A stretch of 64,000 nt of DNA, taken from Cristatella mucedo. Lineage: Eukaryota > Bryozoa > Phylactolaemata > Cristatellidae. The notes beneath the pieces were generated by a model that did not search any database, was not told where the DNA came from, and saw nothing but the letters and a program-made list of their open reading frames with translations. A program made the translations under genes and the position numbers. Shown one piece after another: positions 11,601 through 24,800 of the stretch. Location of the stretch: the NCBI GenBank assembly GCA_009760855.2, contig WPIO01000032.1, forward strand, positions 2,985,001 to 3,049,000, read 5' to 3'. Every line of letters starts with the position of its first letter. Within the stretch, counting starts at the first letter, position 1.

Positions 11601-14600
11601 GAGCTGCTGTAGGCTCAGTGCCAGGCAGGCTGGACTGAAGGGCAAACTAGCAAAGGCTACATTAAAATAAAAGCAAACAGGTCAGCTGGTTTAACAGCCT
11701 TATTTATACAGAAGCAGAAGAGCCCTAGCTACGCATTTCAGTGTGAGCTGTTTGCTGGCATATTAATCTCAGAAGTTCGTATCCACCTATAGCATACACC
11801 ATCAAGGCAGGGACCTTCTGGAACAAAGTGGCCTAGGACATTCAATTCTGTTGCCGAGACTTAGGAGGCAACATTTTTGTCGTCGTCATGACCCAGCCAT
11901 GATAAATGATTGTTGCACCCTCGATGCATGCTTTAGCCACACACGAGACTACAGGTACTATTTGCACTGATATTGTATCAGAGGCCATGTACAATGGCTT
12001 AAGATGGGGTGGTTGACATTTTGATTCGACTGCGATTGGGTTAATGGTGGGGGTCTCATACAAACACTTAGCCAGCTACCCATAGCCATGGCAGTCTAGT
12101 CATAGGTTATTAGTTTCCTGATGCTAACGGTGTCTTCATACAGAAGTGGATGTGGTGTATAGTTAATCTGAATAGTCGATCTGTGTTATCGATCTGCAAG
12201 TATGGCAGATGTCATGATAGTTGCTCGTTAGTAAGTGGTTAGGGCTGTGTGTTGCCTTATATTGAATACATTATGAAGTATAGTTGGTGGTACCGGCCAA
12301 ACATTTTGGTCGCCAGTAATCTATCATGAGTGAAGCTCGTTGCTAAAGTGAGAAAAGCATCGCTTGCCTTCTGTAGTGGCTCTGTTGTGGCGGATAGCTG
12401 ATCAGCCACATTTTAGCTTTGCTATTTTCCACACAGCATTCTTGCTGGTCTGGAGCAGCTGCCATGATGCCCGTACCCTAAGCAACCGTACCCCGGAGGA
12501 CAGAATACACCGGCTAACGTGTAAACATCACGTATCCAATATTTTAATAAATAAATGATTCCCACCAAGTTTGCAAGATTGACTGTATGCTGTTGCTTTG
12601 TGAGTAATTAGGATAAACCACTGCCAGCTTCAGCGAACAGCGTTCTGTATTTTAAAGTAACTGCTTCGGTTGCAGTTATCACAAATTCATGCATGCATTC
12701 AGGTACTCATGGTTGCCTAGCAGCACTGCCGTGGACCTGCATGCATGCAGAGTGTTCACCTTGCTGCCTGGGCTACCATAAGCCAAGCAATGGATAAGGT
12801 CTTTAGTCACCCATTTCCGATATGTGTGATAGCTGAAGCTGAGTACACAACGGCAATGGAAGCAATACATGCATTCAGAGAGTGCAGTAGAATTCGGCTT
12901 AAGACTTAAATGGCCGTTTGAATTGGTGACAGGTGTCTCAATAGCTCAGTTGGTACAGCTCTGGAGCATGGCAAACTTGAGATTAGTGGGATCATTCCTG
13001 ATCGGGTTGAATTTTTTCACTGCCAATCTGATTGCACACGGCATTCGGTCCCTCTATATTCCAAGTAATGAGTAGGCACTGCTTGCATCTAGATGGAACT
13101 CTGGGACATCAATATGTTGCCCTGGCAACAGCCGACTATTTCACACTCCTCAGGTTTCTACTAACGATCCTTGTCAAATGAGAATGTGAATGTAGTAGCT
13201 TTGCTCGGTGTTCAGTACCTGCAGTTTTTGACATTTGGAATCAGCTCTACGAGTTTGTGTTGGTGTTGAAAGTACATGCTTACAGTCAAATGAAATAGAA
13301 AAATGACGAATTAATTTTCTTTTCCACTGCAGTGATATTGCCAAGCTTTCGTGGGATTGGCTGAACTCCCTTGAAAGGCGCCCCGACAGTCGTCAGATTG
13401 GTGTCATCCGGATTTCCGGATATGACGTGCAGTATCCTGGTATTGGGCACAACAAGGTATTTGCACAAGGATATGTATGCGATTGTGCATAGGTTCATGT
13501 GTGAACATCTATCAGCCCTAAGTGATCTACTGGCTCAGCTGATTTTAATCTTTAATTCATGCTTCTTGGCAATGGTGCATTACCGTTGGTACTGCATAGT
13601 CCTTCTGTTCATATCCACAGACTTTTGTTTGTTGTCTTTACAAATGTTCATTAGCAGTATTCGTTCGTTCGTTATTTCTTCGTTCCTAACCACCTTTGGC
13701 CAAAAAGGAAAACAGGCTTTTGTTGCCTGTTGGTCAAAGCCCTAAGCCTCGTAATAACTTATTTGAAAGTCATATTCTTTTTATATAACACGAGCGGCTT
13801 GCTGCCTGGCAATTCGATTTGCTGAGTCATAGTAGTTCCATCACGGAAGACAAAGGTGCATCATCTCGCCACTAGACGGAAGCTTGCCATCTTGCCACGT
13901 GTTGCAAATGTTCCATCTTGTAGCGTGATAGACTTTCTTGCTTTAATTAGTAGAGATTAAATGTGAGTGAGTGAGTCCATTAACTTAAGTAGCTGGCATC
14001 ACTTCTATGTTGGGCCCTTTACTATGTTTATAGTGTAACTACGATGGAACAAATATGATTATTCATGGCAAAAATATCGTGCGAAAGTTTCCTAATTTGC
14101 ATAGGTAGTTACAGCATGCACTCTCAGAGTTGAAATTGAATATTGAATTGTGGATTGAATTATGAAATGGCGATGAGCATGCGTTTGGTCAGCTCATTAT
14201 TTAATTACATGTTTAAATGCTTTGGAGGTTATATCCCAATGGACTTCTCAAAAGTGCATGCAATTTTCTTATGATAACTTATTATTATTATTATGGTCAA
14301 GGTGCTTGTTCGAGCCTACTTGCATGCACATATATATAGCAGTTTTGTAGAAGTGATCAGAACACGAGGTTTATGTTATTTTACTTGTCTCTCTGCAAAA
14401 AGTGCTCTAGTGAATATGGCTGCAAGGCTAGTCTTCAAGTCCCAGCGGTTTGAGCACGTGTCTCCTTTGCTGAAAGAGCTAGGATGGTTGCCGGTTGAGC
14501 AACGGATACAGAGCAAAGTTCTTAAGCTGACCCACAAGGCCCGCCACGGCTTGGCTCCTTCGTACCTAGCTGAACTGCTGCATCAGTTTCAGCCTATTCG

Positions 14601-17600
14601 TGCCCTCAGGTCCTGTGTAGACAATAAATTAGCTATCCCATTCCTCCGCTTAAAGACAGTTGGTGACAGAAGCTTTAGCTCTGCAGGTCCTAGACTGTGG
14701 AACTCGCTTCCACAATTCTTACGCAACAACAACTACTCTCCTACTGCCGACTATGGCACATCCTTTTCAGCGGTCCTGAGCTGCTACTTCTATGCTACTC
14801 ACTACCTCAACTGCTCTCCTGACTCTGCTATGCTTCCCATTTTCTCTTTGTTGTGTGAGACGAAGTCTGTTGGCTACCGAATGCGTACCGAAAGCTGCTT
14901 AGGCTGTGAGTGCTCTATATAAAACTCTCCTGCGTAACACCCACATGGTCTTTATGACTGTGGAGTTACAGACGGAGATACATTCAGTTCTATTCTTAAT
15001 CTTCAGGTTGTTGACCTAGAATTACACATGGTTCTTTCAGTATCTTGAGTGTGTGGTGTGTTCCCACAACCGGTAATTGCAAATTATGTTCTATGTTGCA
15101 GAACTTTCCGCAGTATCTAGAGCACGTGTTCAGCTACAAGAAGTTGAGCTGTAATGATCTTCAGCGTTTGTTCCCCACGCTGCCTATAGGGTAAGGCCTG
15201 TGTTCTTCTAGTTCAAGCATAATAACCAATTCTCTTTTGCATCATGGGCTACCGAAACTGTCGTGTCACCACTACTGACATGATAATAATAATAATAATT
15301 AGGCATTTGTTTTGTAGCCTAAGAAAACTAAGTCTCTTTTTAGACACTTTACATATGCCTTAGAGAAAGTATGTCAATTGGTTTGCGATAACATGCATGG
15401 TGTCTGCTTGCATAAGTGCATAAAGGATAATTCACTCGGACTCAACAAAGCCTCCAAAAGACTGGTGCTTTTTAGCTTCTTTTTAAATGTTGTCCAGTCA
15501 GGGTATATCATAACTACAGCTGAGAGTCTGTTGCAGGCTTTGGGGGCAGACAGACTAAAGGTGCGGTCAGAAGAATTGCAATTGTTAGCCTAATTGGAAA
15601 GTAGTCTGATATGTAGGCTGTTACTAGATAAAAAAGGGTTCAAAAGTGAGTAGCAAAACCTTGAATGCGGCATGCTCCTTGATCAAAACCAGTGTAGGTC
15701 GGTGAGAAGCGGTTTTATGTGGCTACGTTCACAGACAAGCCTAGCTGACCTGTAAGCGCCTTATTGCCCCGGCCGGACGACATGCAAGTAGTCAGTTACA
15801 GTAGTCAAGACAGGATATCACAAATCCATGGACCAACTTAGATATGGTATCCCTGTCTTAGCAGGCCTAAATTACTTTTGCATGGTAAGGCGACTTAAAG
15901 TAGGCAGACCTGACAGTGGAGCTAATATGGTCATTTAGTGAAACGCCACTTTAGAACAATACACCCAGATTTCGTGTAGATGCTACAAGAGATATGTCCT
16001 AGCTCAGATTTGTTGTCAGTTGGCTTGTGGCTGGATTGTGACAATGGCAAAATGGTCGCTGCCTCCGTAGACTGCTGCTGCTTTACTCATGTGTGCTGCC
16101 TTATACCATATGATGCCTGCTGCCGATGCCCCCCCCTGATGCCGAGGCATTTATCTTGCAGCCCATTGTTGGCTCCAAGCGCTGCTTATACTCTGCTTGC
16201 CTAGCTTGCAGGTCTACTGGATGGTTCTGCACGACTCTGCTAATAGAGTGCCGACAGTACCTGCAATGGCTATCGGCAAGGTAATGGCTGCCACCTTCTG
16301 CACGCAGTCGTTTTCCCCTTGCAATGTCTTTAAGTAGAGTCAATGTTTTGTGTGTGTGAGGGGTCCCTGCTTCCATTGCAAGAAGCCAAATGGGGCTTAG
16401 CGTGTTCATCTGTCTATCTTGTGCGCAGTGCATTTTATGCACTTATTGGACGTGGCTATGCCATATACACGTTGTTGATCTGCTGGACCATGCTTCTATT
16501 TTGGAAGCTAACGAAATCACTCGGTGTAAATGTGCAGTGACGGTTGTTCGAAAGAAAAAAATAACATCGCTCACCTGCTTATTTAGCAAGAAGCCGGCAT
16601 CGAATGTGCATATGTGATAGCCCAGGAGGTAAGGTGCTCACTTTTCATGACCAAGGTCGTGGTTTCGAATCTTATAGTGGGAGATTCTTTATTGCCAACT
16701 GCAAGCGGTGGTGATATCCGTTAAGGCTCTTCTGCCGCTATAAAAATGAGGCTGTTAAATCAGTTAACATTTTCTGTATGTAGTAACAAGTGGTAATGGT
16801 GACATAGTTTCTGAATGGGTTCAAGTGGTTTAGCATCTGCAACAGTCAAGCTGTGTACGAGAAGTCGGGCCTTCGTCTTATTTGCTGCCGAATACCAACC
16901 GTCGTCACGGCAGTAGGGGGCAGCATCAGGAAAGGCAGCAGGCAAGCACATGCAGCCAAAACACTCGTGGAAAAGGAAAGTGAACTAGAGCTTCATGTTT
17001 TTGCTCAAGCAGCATTATCGTTTCTGAGACGATTGCTAAAAGCCAGGCTGCGTTTCCACATTCTGGCTTACGAGATCTGCTTGGCTGCGGTTGTCCCACC
17101 TTCTACTCGCTAATGGGTCTTGACTGTTGTATGTGGTCACCACCAACGTCCTTAGTCTTTGTGACTATTTAATTAAAGAAAGGAAACACCTGGCCTTAAT
17201 TCTCCAATCGCTGTAGTTTGAGACTGTTCCCTACATATTTTAGATGCTCGAGCATCTGCATGTTCTTGGAATATGATCTAGAGGCAGTAGTGCATTAGCA
17301 CTGGCCAAGAGTATCTGGAGATTCTGGCTAACAAGCTCACATCTGGAGGGTGGGGGTGGGGGGCTGCATTGTTAGCCTATTTTCTCAATCGTTGTTTAGT
17401 ACGGGAAATACAGGATCACATGGTATCAGGAGATTAAGCGATTCATAAATTGAATGAGGATACTGCTTAAACAATCAAGAATTTCTGTGTATTTACTCGA
17501 TTAACATTAAGAGTTTGAAACAGAGGCATGATGGTAAAAGAGACATCTGATAAGCATGTTACAGCAACCTCTTGCTGAAACTTGTTAGGCTACGGTGTCC

Positions 17601-20600
17601 GCTAGCCTTTCCTGCCTGAAGCACCATTTGGTAATGATTGCAAGAGCATCTATACTAAAATAGGAAAGAAACCCATCTTATGTTCAAATCCCATGGGTAA
17701 GCAAAATCCTTGGTCATGGCCAGTATGTTTAATCTATATCAGCAGTGGAGAATAAAGGATATCATATCAAGACAGACAAAATTTATTTAATATTTTGTGA
17801 TCTGTGTTATACCGGTGCAAGGTTGCAGAGACATAGTTTAATTTTTCCACCATGTGTGATTACAGTGGACAAGACTTTAGCTGTTTTTTTAGAATCACGG
17901 AAGCTGGAGGAAAAATTCTTGAAAGACATGTTGGCTCATTTGAGGAGGTAATGTATGCCGTTCTGAGCAGCCAATTTCCTGCTAAATCAATATAGTGGAC
18001 TGCTGGCATTTTTGTTGCCGGTCCTGTTTGATAGTTTTCTGGCACCAGAATAATAATAATAATAATAATACATTTATTTAGCACTCTCAGAGAGCTTAGT
18101 CTCTAAACTAAATCCTTAAGTCTCGCAAGGAGTGCGCATGTCTTATTTTTGTTGCTCTACCAGAGCAAGTTAGAGCCAGTCCATGATGTGGCCAATTGCT
18201 GGCTTTTTCAGTCTACTGAGAAGTATCTACTGCTGGCTAATTCGGTCATTGTTGGCTCAATTTTTGTGGCTGGGGATGTAGGTCAGCAGGCTATCGCTGG
18301 TGTAAACTGCTATGGCTGGACCAATGTCTGCAACACCAGTTTGCCGCACTGTGTTTGAACTTTTTTTGGTACCGGTTCCTTAATGCTTGGCTCCCTGATA
18401 AAGCCCTTCAAGTGATCGGACAGAAGATCGTTATCGACCAGTAGGCGATGGGTAATGTTGGAACGTTTCTTTGTTGGTAAGCATGAGCCGTTTTCCCCCT
18501 TATTTTCCATGAATCACTGTTGCTACTATTCTGCCTTGGCGATAGACGGCTTGTATTGACTGCATGCATCATTTATGACATCCAGTAGAGGGGCAACTAT
18601 GCATATGTAAAGGCTTGTCTTAAAGGAAAAAATGACTCGGTAAAGTGACGGTCATTAGTTATCAGTGACCAAATCGTTAAGACCTGTGCAGTTGGTCCAT
18701 TCCTTGCATACAAGTAATATAAATAATGCAAAAGAGTGGAAACTTACTTTAGGGAGAAATCTTGTTTAGCAGATAATCTCATCGGCATGGCAATGCCTCA
18801 GGGAATGGGCTGTGAGATCAGTGATTGTGGTTAGGAGATCCACTGCCCACTGGAAAGACAATTCTAGCCATTCACAAGCCCTACAGGTTAAAACTAATTG
18901 TCTATTCTAAGGATACAGTCCTCACATTGCTCGATTGTCTCCCTCACTGAGCATCTGAACTCAGCTGCAATCGCCGGTCACATCGAAATGGGTGCAATAG
19001 AGCTGCCTTAAAAAAATACTAGCTGATTTAACAGCCTCTTTTGTATAACCACAAAAGAGCCTTTACGGCTTTCACCACCGCTTGCAGTAGTACTAGTAGT
19101 ACTTGCAGTAGTACTTGCAGTAGCGATAAAGGATCGCCCACCGCAGGATTCGAATCCATGACATTGGGATCGAGGTCGTGGAAAGCAACCGCCTTACCTA
19201 GTGTGCCATCACGGCTCACCACCTTCCTCTTGTAATCCCTGCATGCTACACGCATTCTCGAACACACCGGTTCTCAGGAAGCAGACATGAATCAGCATCT
19301 AATGAGTTTGGTCGTTGGCATAAGAATCTTATAACCTATCTTTTATTTATCTATTGGCTATGGTGTCCTGGTCTAGGTTATTTCGCTAAAGATGTGAAGC
19401 CAAAAGGCTAGAATCTGGTAGGCTATTTGGCACTTTTACAATCAGAGGCTTACATTACATTATAAACCATTTTCTTCTATTCCGATGAAGTAGAATAACT
19501 TAGTTTCAGAGTGCTTGCTGTCTGACCTCAATTGCACTGGCTTGGGTGTCTGGTTCTTACTGCACTTCCCTCCTTCCCTTCCCCACCCTCCTTCCTCTCA
19601 CCCCCCATGGTAACCAGGAGGCGGTAATTCCAAAATGCAACATTCTCATGGTCAGCCTTTGCTCCACCTCTAAACTGCTAAAATTGGTCAGCTGTATCGC
19701 TACCACCGACCTGGTTTCTGTTAACGCCCAACTTGGCTGTTAGTGGCAATCTACACAAGAAGCAGCTTCGGGGTCCTGCTTCATGTGGTTCGGCAGTATC
19801 GGCATATATGTATATGTATACATGTAGTTCGGCAGTATAGTTGCCACTTGCTCTACCTGTATTACCGTTATCTAGCTGTAGTTTAAGGAGGCCGTGGATT
19901 AAAAGTAGAGCTTACAGAATATCCTTGTTGACATTGTACATGCTATTACTAACCATATGATCATGCTTCTTTTACAGCATATATAAAGTGCCTAGAGAGA
20001 GATCGACTTCTCCGAGGATGCTGTGCAAATATTTTATTATTATTATTAATCTCTATGTAGGCACTTTACATATGCTGCAAAGAAAGCATGGTCGAACGGT
20101 TAGTGGCAGCATGCTCAATGACAACAAGCATGACATGGTTACAGGTGACATGCATGGGGTCAGTGTATAAATATGGTCAGTGGCAGTATGCAGTGTCAGG
20201 ATGCATAAGCACACACAGGACGAATTACACGAGCCCACTGAATGCTGTGAGAAATATATGCGTTTTTAGCATCTTTTTAAATGTCAAGTAGGCGATGCCA
20301 CGGTCCTTATGTGGTCTAATCTTAAGCACTGCTCGGCAATGCACTCTTCATGCCATGTGATTCCATGCTTTGTTGTGATGTTTTGGAACTTATCTTTGTT
20401 TTGTGACCTTGATGGTGGCTGGATCATAAAGACTCATGGATTATGGTGGTATGTGTTTTCGATGCCCTTGGAGTATTCATCACTCTCGGTTGATGCTGTA
20501 TCAAAGGTGGATGGCCCCCTGCACTATTCAGACAGTATCTAGCCCTTTTGCTGTAGATCTTGGTTTAATTAGTAGTTTGCTGCTAGCTAATATGTTAAGT

Positions 20601-21585
20601 TGTGGGAGCAGAGTTGAATCAGTGAGCAGGAATGGGGTTTCCACACGCAGAACATGGTGTGAAAAGTTTAGAGGACCATCATTAATTGATCAGCATCGCC
20701 ACCATGTGAGCCAAACCGTAGAGTACTGTAGGTTTGCGATACAATTATGTTTTGTCTGTTCTGACCGTTTGATGAGTATGCCAATGTAGATCTTTCGGTA
20801 GTTGAGATGCATAGCTAACTCTGATCTGCCATTAGAAACCACGCTCAACTTTGCATTTGATTAACTGGGGCATACGAATATATATTGGCCTGCATAGTTT
20901 GGAGCATGCACAGTCCAGTATTTGGAATTCACTGCTAATTCATTAGCCAATACTGACCAATGTTAAGTGAGCCTCGGGCTCAATTTAAAATGACAAAATA
21001 TCTTTCATAATTGAATATTAAATTTCCTTTGAACTAGATAAACAACTAAGAAATACTATAAAAGTGAGAAAGTAGCAAACTTTGATAGTAATGGATCTAA
21101 CAAACAGAATGCAAAGCTAGTAGAATACTGTGGATGCTCAAGTACTATAAACAACAACAACAAAACAAAGAGCAGAGAAATCTACTCGGCATAGCATGGC
21201 TAAAATCAGCGAATGCATGGCTTTGTCCAACAAGACACAAGAGACTCAAGAAGAAGCTCACGAAGGTTAGCCAAATGTGTGATACCAGCCGACCATTTAA
21301 GTACGACAACCTCAGTTCTCTATAATTTTTGGCACTTGCTCTGACAGTTAATGAATTACAAGGGCAATCGTGCCACCTGAAGTAGGTGTTTATTTTCCGG
21401 AGTCAGTATTTGGTCATGACCAATTGTATGTTGAACTGACCTTGCTTAGGAATCACGACCAACTAAAAGTGGCGGTCAAAAACACACCTGAGCAAAGAAA
21501 ACTATTGCAGACTGATAATGATCAAGAACGAAAATTTACAAAAATATTGCTATCAAACTAATGTCGTAGTGATACTATTTATTAT

Positions 21586-21616
<31 letters not shown>

Positions 21617-21806
21617 ACTGTTTATTTTTTAATACAATTAAGTGATAAAAGCATTTTGAAATATTTTTCCACTTTTCGTCATATATAAAATTGAGCTACA
21701 TTAAAGAAGACCTACACAATTGCTGTCAGTAGCTCGAGCTCACCAGTTGGTTCAGCGGACAGTGTGAGTTTACAGGGATTTTTCACAGGTGTAGGCATGT
21801 AAAAAT

Positions 21807-21841
<35 letters not shown>

Positions 21842-24800
21842 TGTGTGTGTATATATGTGCGTGTTTGTGTCTGTATATACAGACTGAGATACACAGCTGA
21901 ATATACATATATATTCAGCTGTGTATGTCCTTCTGTAACTCCACAATGTCATGAAGACTAACTAATTGTATACCCTAGAGTTATGATAGAACACTTTAAG
22001 CATAAGTAGCTTTTGTTGTGCATATGAAAGAAACTGGAATTGATCCTACAAAGCAAAGAAAATTGAGAAGCAGCAAAGTCAGCTCAGTTTAGCAAGTAAG
22101 TAAACTAAAGTTCCTGCATGATGAGTAGAAAGGAAGTGGCAGAATCTTCAGCAGAAGATGGGTATTGTCGTTGCAGAAGGATTGTGGAAATCAGTTTGAG
22201 AGTCTAGTCCTGCATGTCAAAAACTTGTGTCACCAACAGTTTTAAGTGAAAAGTTACGGCTAATTTATTGTCCTTAGATTACCTGTGGATGCAAGAAGGC
22301 TGAATGAACTTCATTAGTTTCGTTAGAGTGTGAATGAGCTAAATCATTGCAGGCCTTGGTGATCAGAGCAAGAGTCGTTGCATTTCTTGATCAGTTGGAG
22401 CCACTGCAGCTCCTGTAGCAGTGAGAGTGCATGATTGAATTTTTTGGATGGAAAGATTAATCCAATGGTGGTCTTCAGCTCAACCGGTGACGGCTTAATA
22501 GCTTTTTTCGGCAGCTCTAGCAATACAGTGACAGCTGACTAGCCCAAAAAGAACCAGGCATCTGGAAAGATCTTTAGTGTGGTATTGTGTTAAGTATTGT
22601 CTAATCTTGGACAAAGAGCAAGCATGATAATAGGGGGTGACCGTGGACAAGGTGGTCTGAATAAAACTAGTAAAAGTCTGTCAATCGTTGACCGTGGACG
22701 AGGTGTTCTGAATAAAACTAGTAAACGTCTTTCAATCATCAAAGAAGACACCCAAATATGAGCAGTCGACAGTGGTCTCACTCCGCTAACTTAAGAATCC
22801 AAAATCGCCGATTCCAGTTAACGTTTAGATTTTTGCAGGAGGTAGAGGTTGGTTTTATTGCAATTTATTTGAAGGAAGTTAGCAGCATCCGAGACCTGAT
22901 GTATATAGGTCAGTTTATCAATCGAAATAAATATTTCCTAGCGGTTCAATGATAAGCGCAGCCGTGTTTCCTAGGCATAATTACTGAATTACCTTTTTGA
23001 GAGATCCTTTAAGACGAACAACAAAGGACCACTAAAATGCTTTCGGAGAATCTCATAGCAGATCTGCTTGGTGAAACCGGTGACAAAGACCGGGCTCAAG
23101 TGAATGGGTCTGTAACTTAATAATGCCATGTAGACTAAGTGGCTGTATAATAGAGAATTGTTATAGAGAACTCAAAGCCTTAGTGGCTTTCCTTGTGCGT
23201 GCGGTAGGAGATAGAATTTATCTCACAGCAAAGAAGATTTGAGAAGCTTAGCTGAGTCAAGTGGATAGTCAAGCAAATAAGTAACTTAGGGGTACCAGCA
23301 TGATGGCTGGAAAGGAAGACATTTAGAAATGTGATTCAAACCGTTACGAACCTCATCGGCCAGACCGATTATTGTTTAAACTATCATGAACAGGTTTATG
23401 CGATTAATGGAGTCAAGGTCCACTGTTTCAGTAGAGTGATTTTTCTTGAATCCTCTCCGAAAATTTCTGAGCCTTTGTCTACATGTTCCACAAGTTGCTT
23501 AGCAACAGTCATTGAGAATTCTCCATGAAGAAAGAATAGGGGAGAGAGGCGATGTTGAAATACAATCTCTTAATCAAATACTAGTTTTTAATTACAGGCA
23601 GAAGGATGACAAGTTTAACCGACTTTGAAGCTATCAATTTATCCTTTGAAATTTAAGAAATGGTAGAGTCACATGTCCACCAGAGAAAACCAAAGAATGG
23701 TGATGTACGGCTACAGATGTCGAATTGCAACTGGCCTCGTTCATTATAATCACATCTGAGGAAGTCCGGAGAAACTTCCTTAAAGATGCTGTAGATTGCA
23801 ACTCAGCACATGTGGCAGGTTGTCGTTTCACCAGCAGGTATACGAATCTGTGAAATTGGCCTAAAGAAGAAAGCTGAAAGCTTTTCAGCTGCTCAGTCAA
23901 TATCCGGAAAGCTGGGGTCACCAATCTTTAATGAGCAAATGATTCATTGGCTTGTACATGTGCTTCGAGTCTTACTGGCACGAGTCTAAGTTACGAGCAA
24001 GAAAATGCGCCATATTGTCTCTAGGTGTCCTATTGAAAAATGGATGTAGTCTTTGAACTTGGTCAGACATATGTCCTACCCTATCTTTTTAAAATGAGAT
24101 GATTATCTGCCCCTTGCACGGCACATTGTTTACAGTTTTTCTAGACAATATAAAGGTGTCTCTTAAGTTCTGTGTGCCGGCAACCCATAATAACACATGG
24201 TCGTTGAGAGCACAACTCCAGCATAAAGAAGAGATTGCAAGAGCTTCTCTGTATTAATGCTTTTAAGTCACGATGTGAAACCAAATCTGAGCTGATATAC
24301 TTGCACACGGGGCACATGAACGGTCAACGATATCGAACAGCGATCCGAGTCCGAGATGGTACGTGGGCACACAATGAGGCCTGCTTAGGCTCATATCCTT
24401 AGTGATCAGGAGGTCCAGAATACGGCCACCAACATGACTTGCATGGCAGACATGGCGGACCAGCCGAGTGGTGCCAAAGCGCTATGAAATGAAATCATCC
24501 GGCTGTCATCAGGGTCATCGGCATGAATGCAACCATATCCAGCAACTAATAATTACTTATGATGCAGGAAGATTTTGGTGAGGATGTCCAGAAAGTGTGA
24601 AATAAACAAGGCAAAGTTCGGAGGGATCAGTAAAAAATACGGGCGAGGTCGTGAAAAGCAACCGCATTACCTAGTGAGCCATCACGGCTCACCTCAGTAG
24701 ATCACTAGAGAGAGCAGCAAGGTCTTAATTGGGAAGCTGATTACTGACTCTATTTAGAACTCTTGTTAAATGCGAAAGGCGTCTTGGATAGAATGTTGCT

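Larger units (their letters stand above)
8691..13332. other. Remainder of intron 1, mostly unassigned
   Basis: I see no exon of the oxidase here. Visible items are a 22-bp palindrome at 10498-10519, a short 11-bp tandem repeat at 10906-10934, a possible 3' scrap of SINE-1 (minus) near 11682-11730, and a weak tRNA-like segment near 12935-13020. Confidence 0.5.

Noticed and set aside
12935-13020. Functional tRNA gene
   Set aside because: Good box A but poor box B and no foldable acceptor or anticodon stems; better seen as a SINE relic.
13371-13745. 124-codon + frame overlapping exon 2
   Set aside because: It is in a different frame from the oxidase exon and crosses its donor; the oxidase frame explains the sequence.
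17401-17460. Candidate oxidase exon after TTGTTTAG ([10 protein letters not shown])
   Set aside because: The phase does not fit exon 3 and a stop follows; 16212-16280 fits phase and family sequence.
21712-21952. Thr/His-rich minus frames
   Set aside because: Translation of the (GT)n microsatellite.
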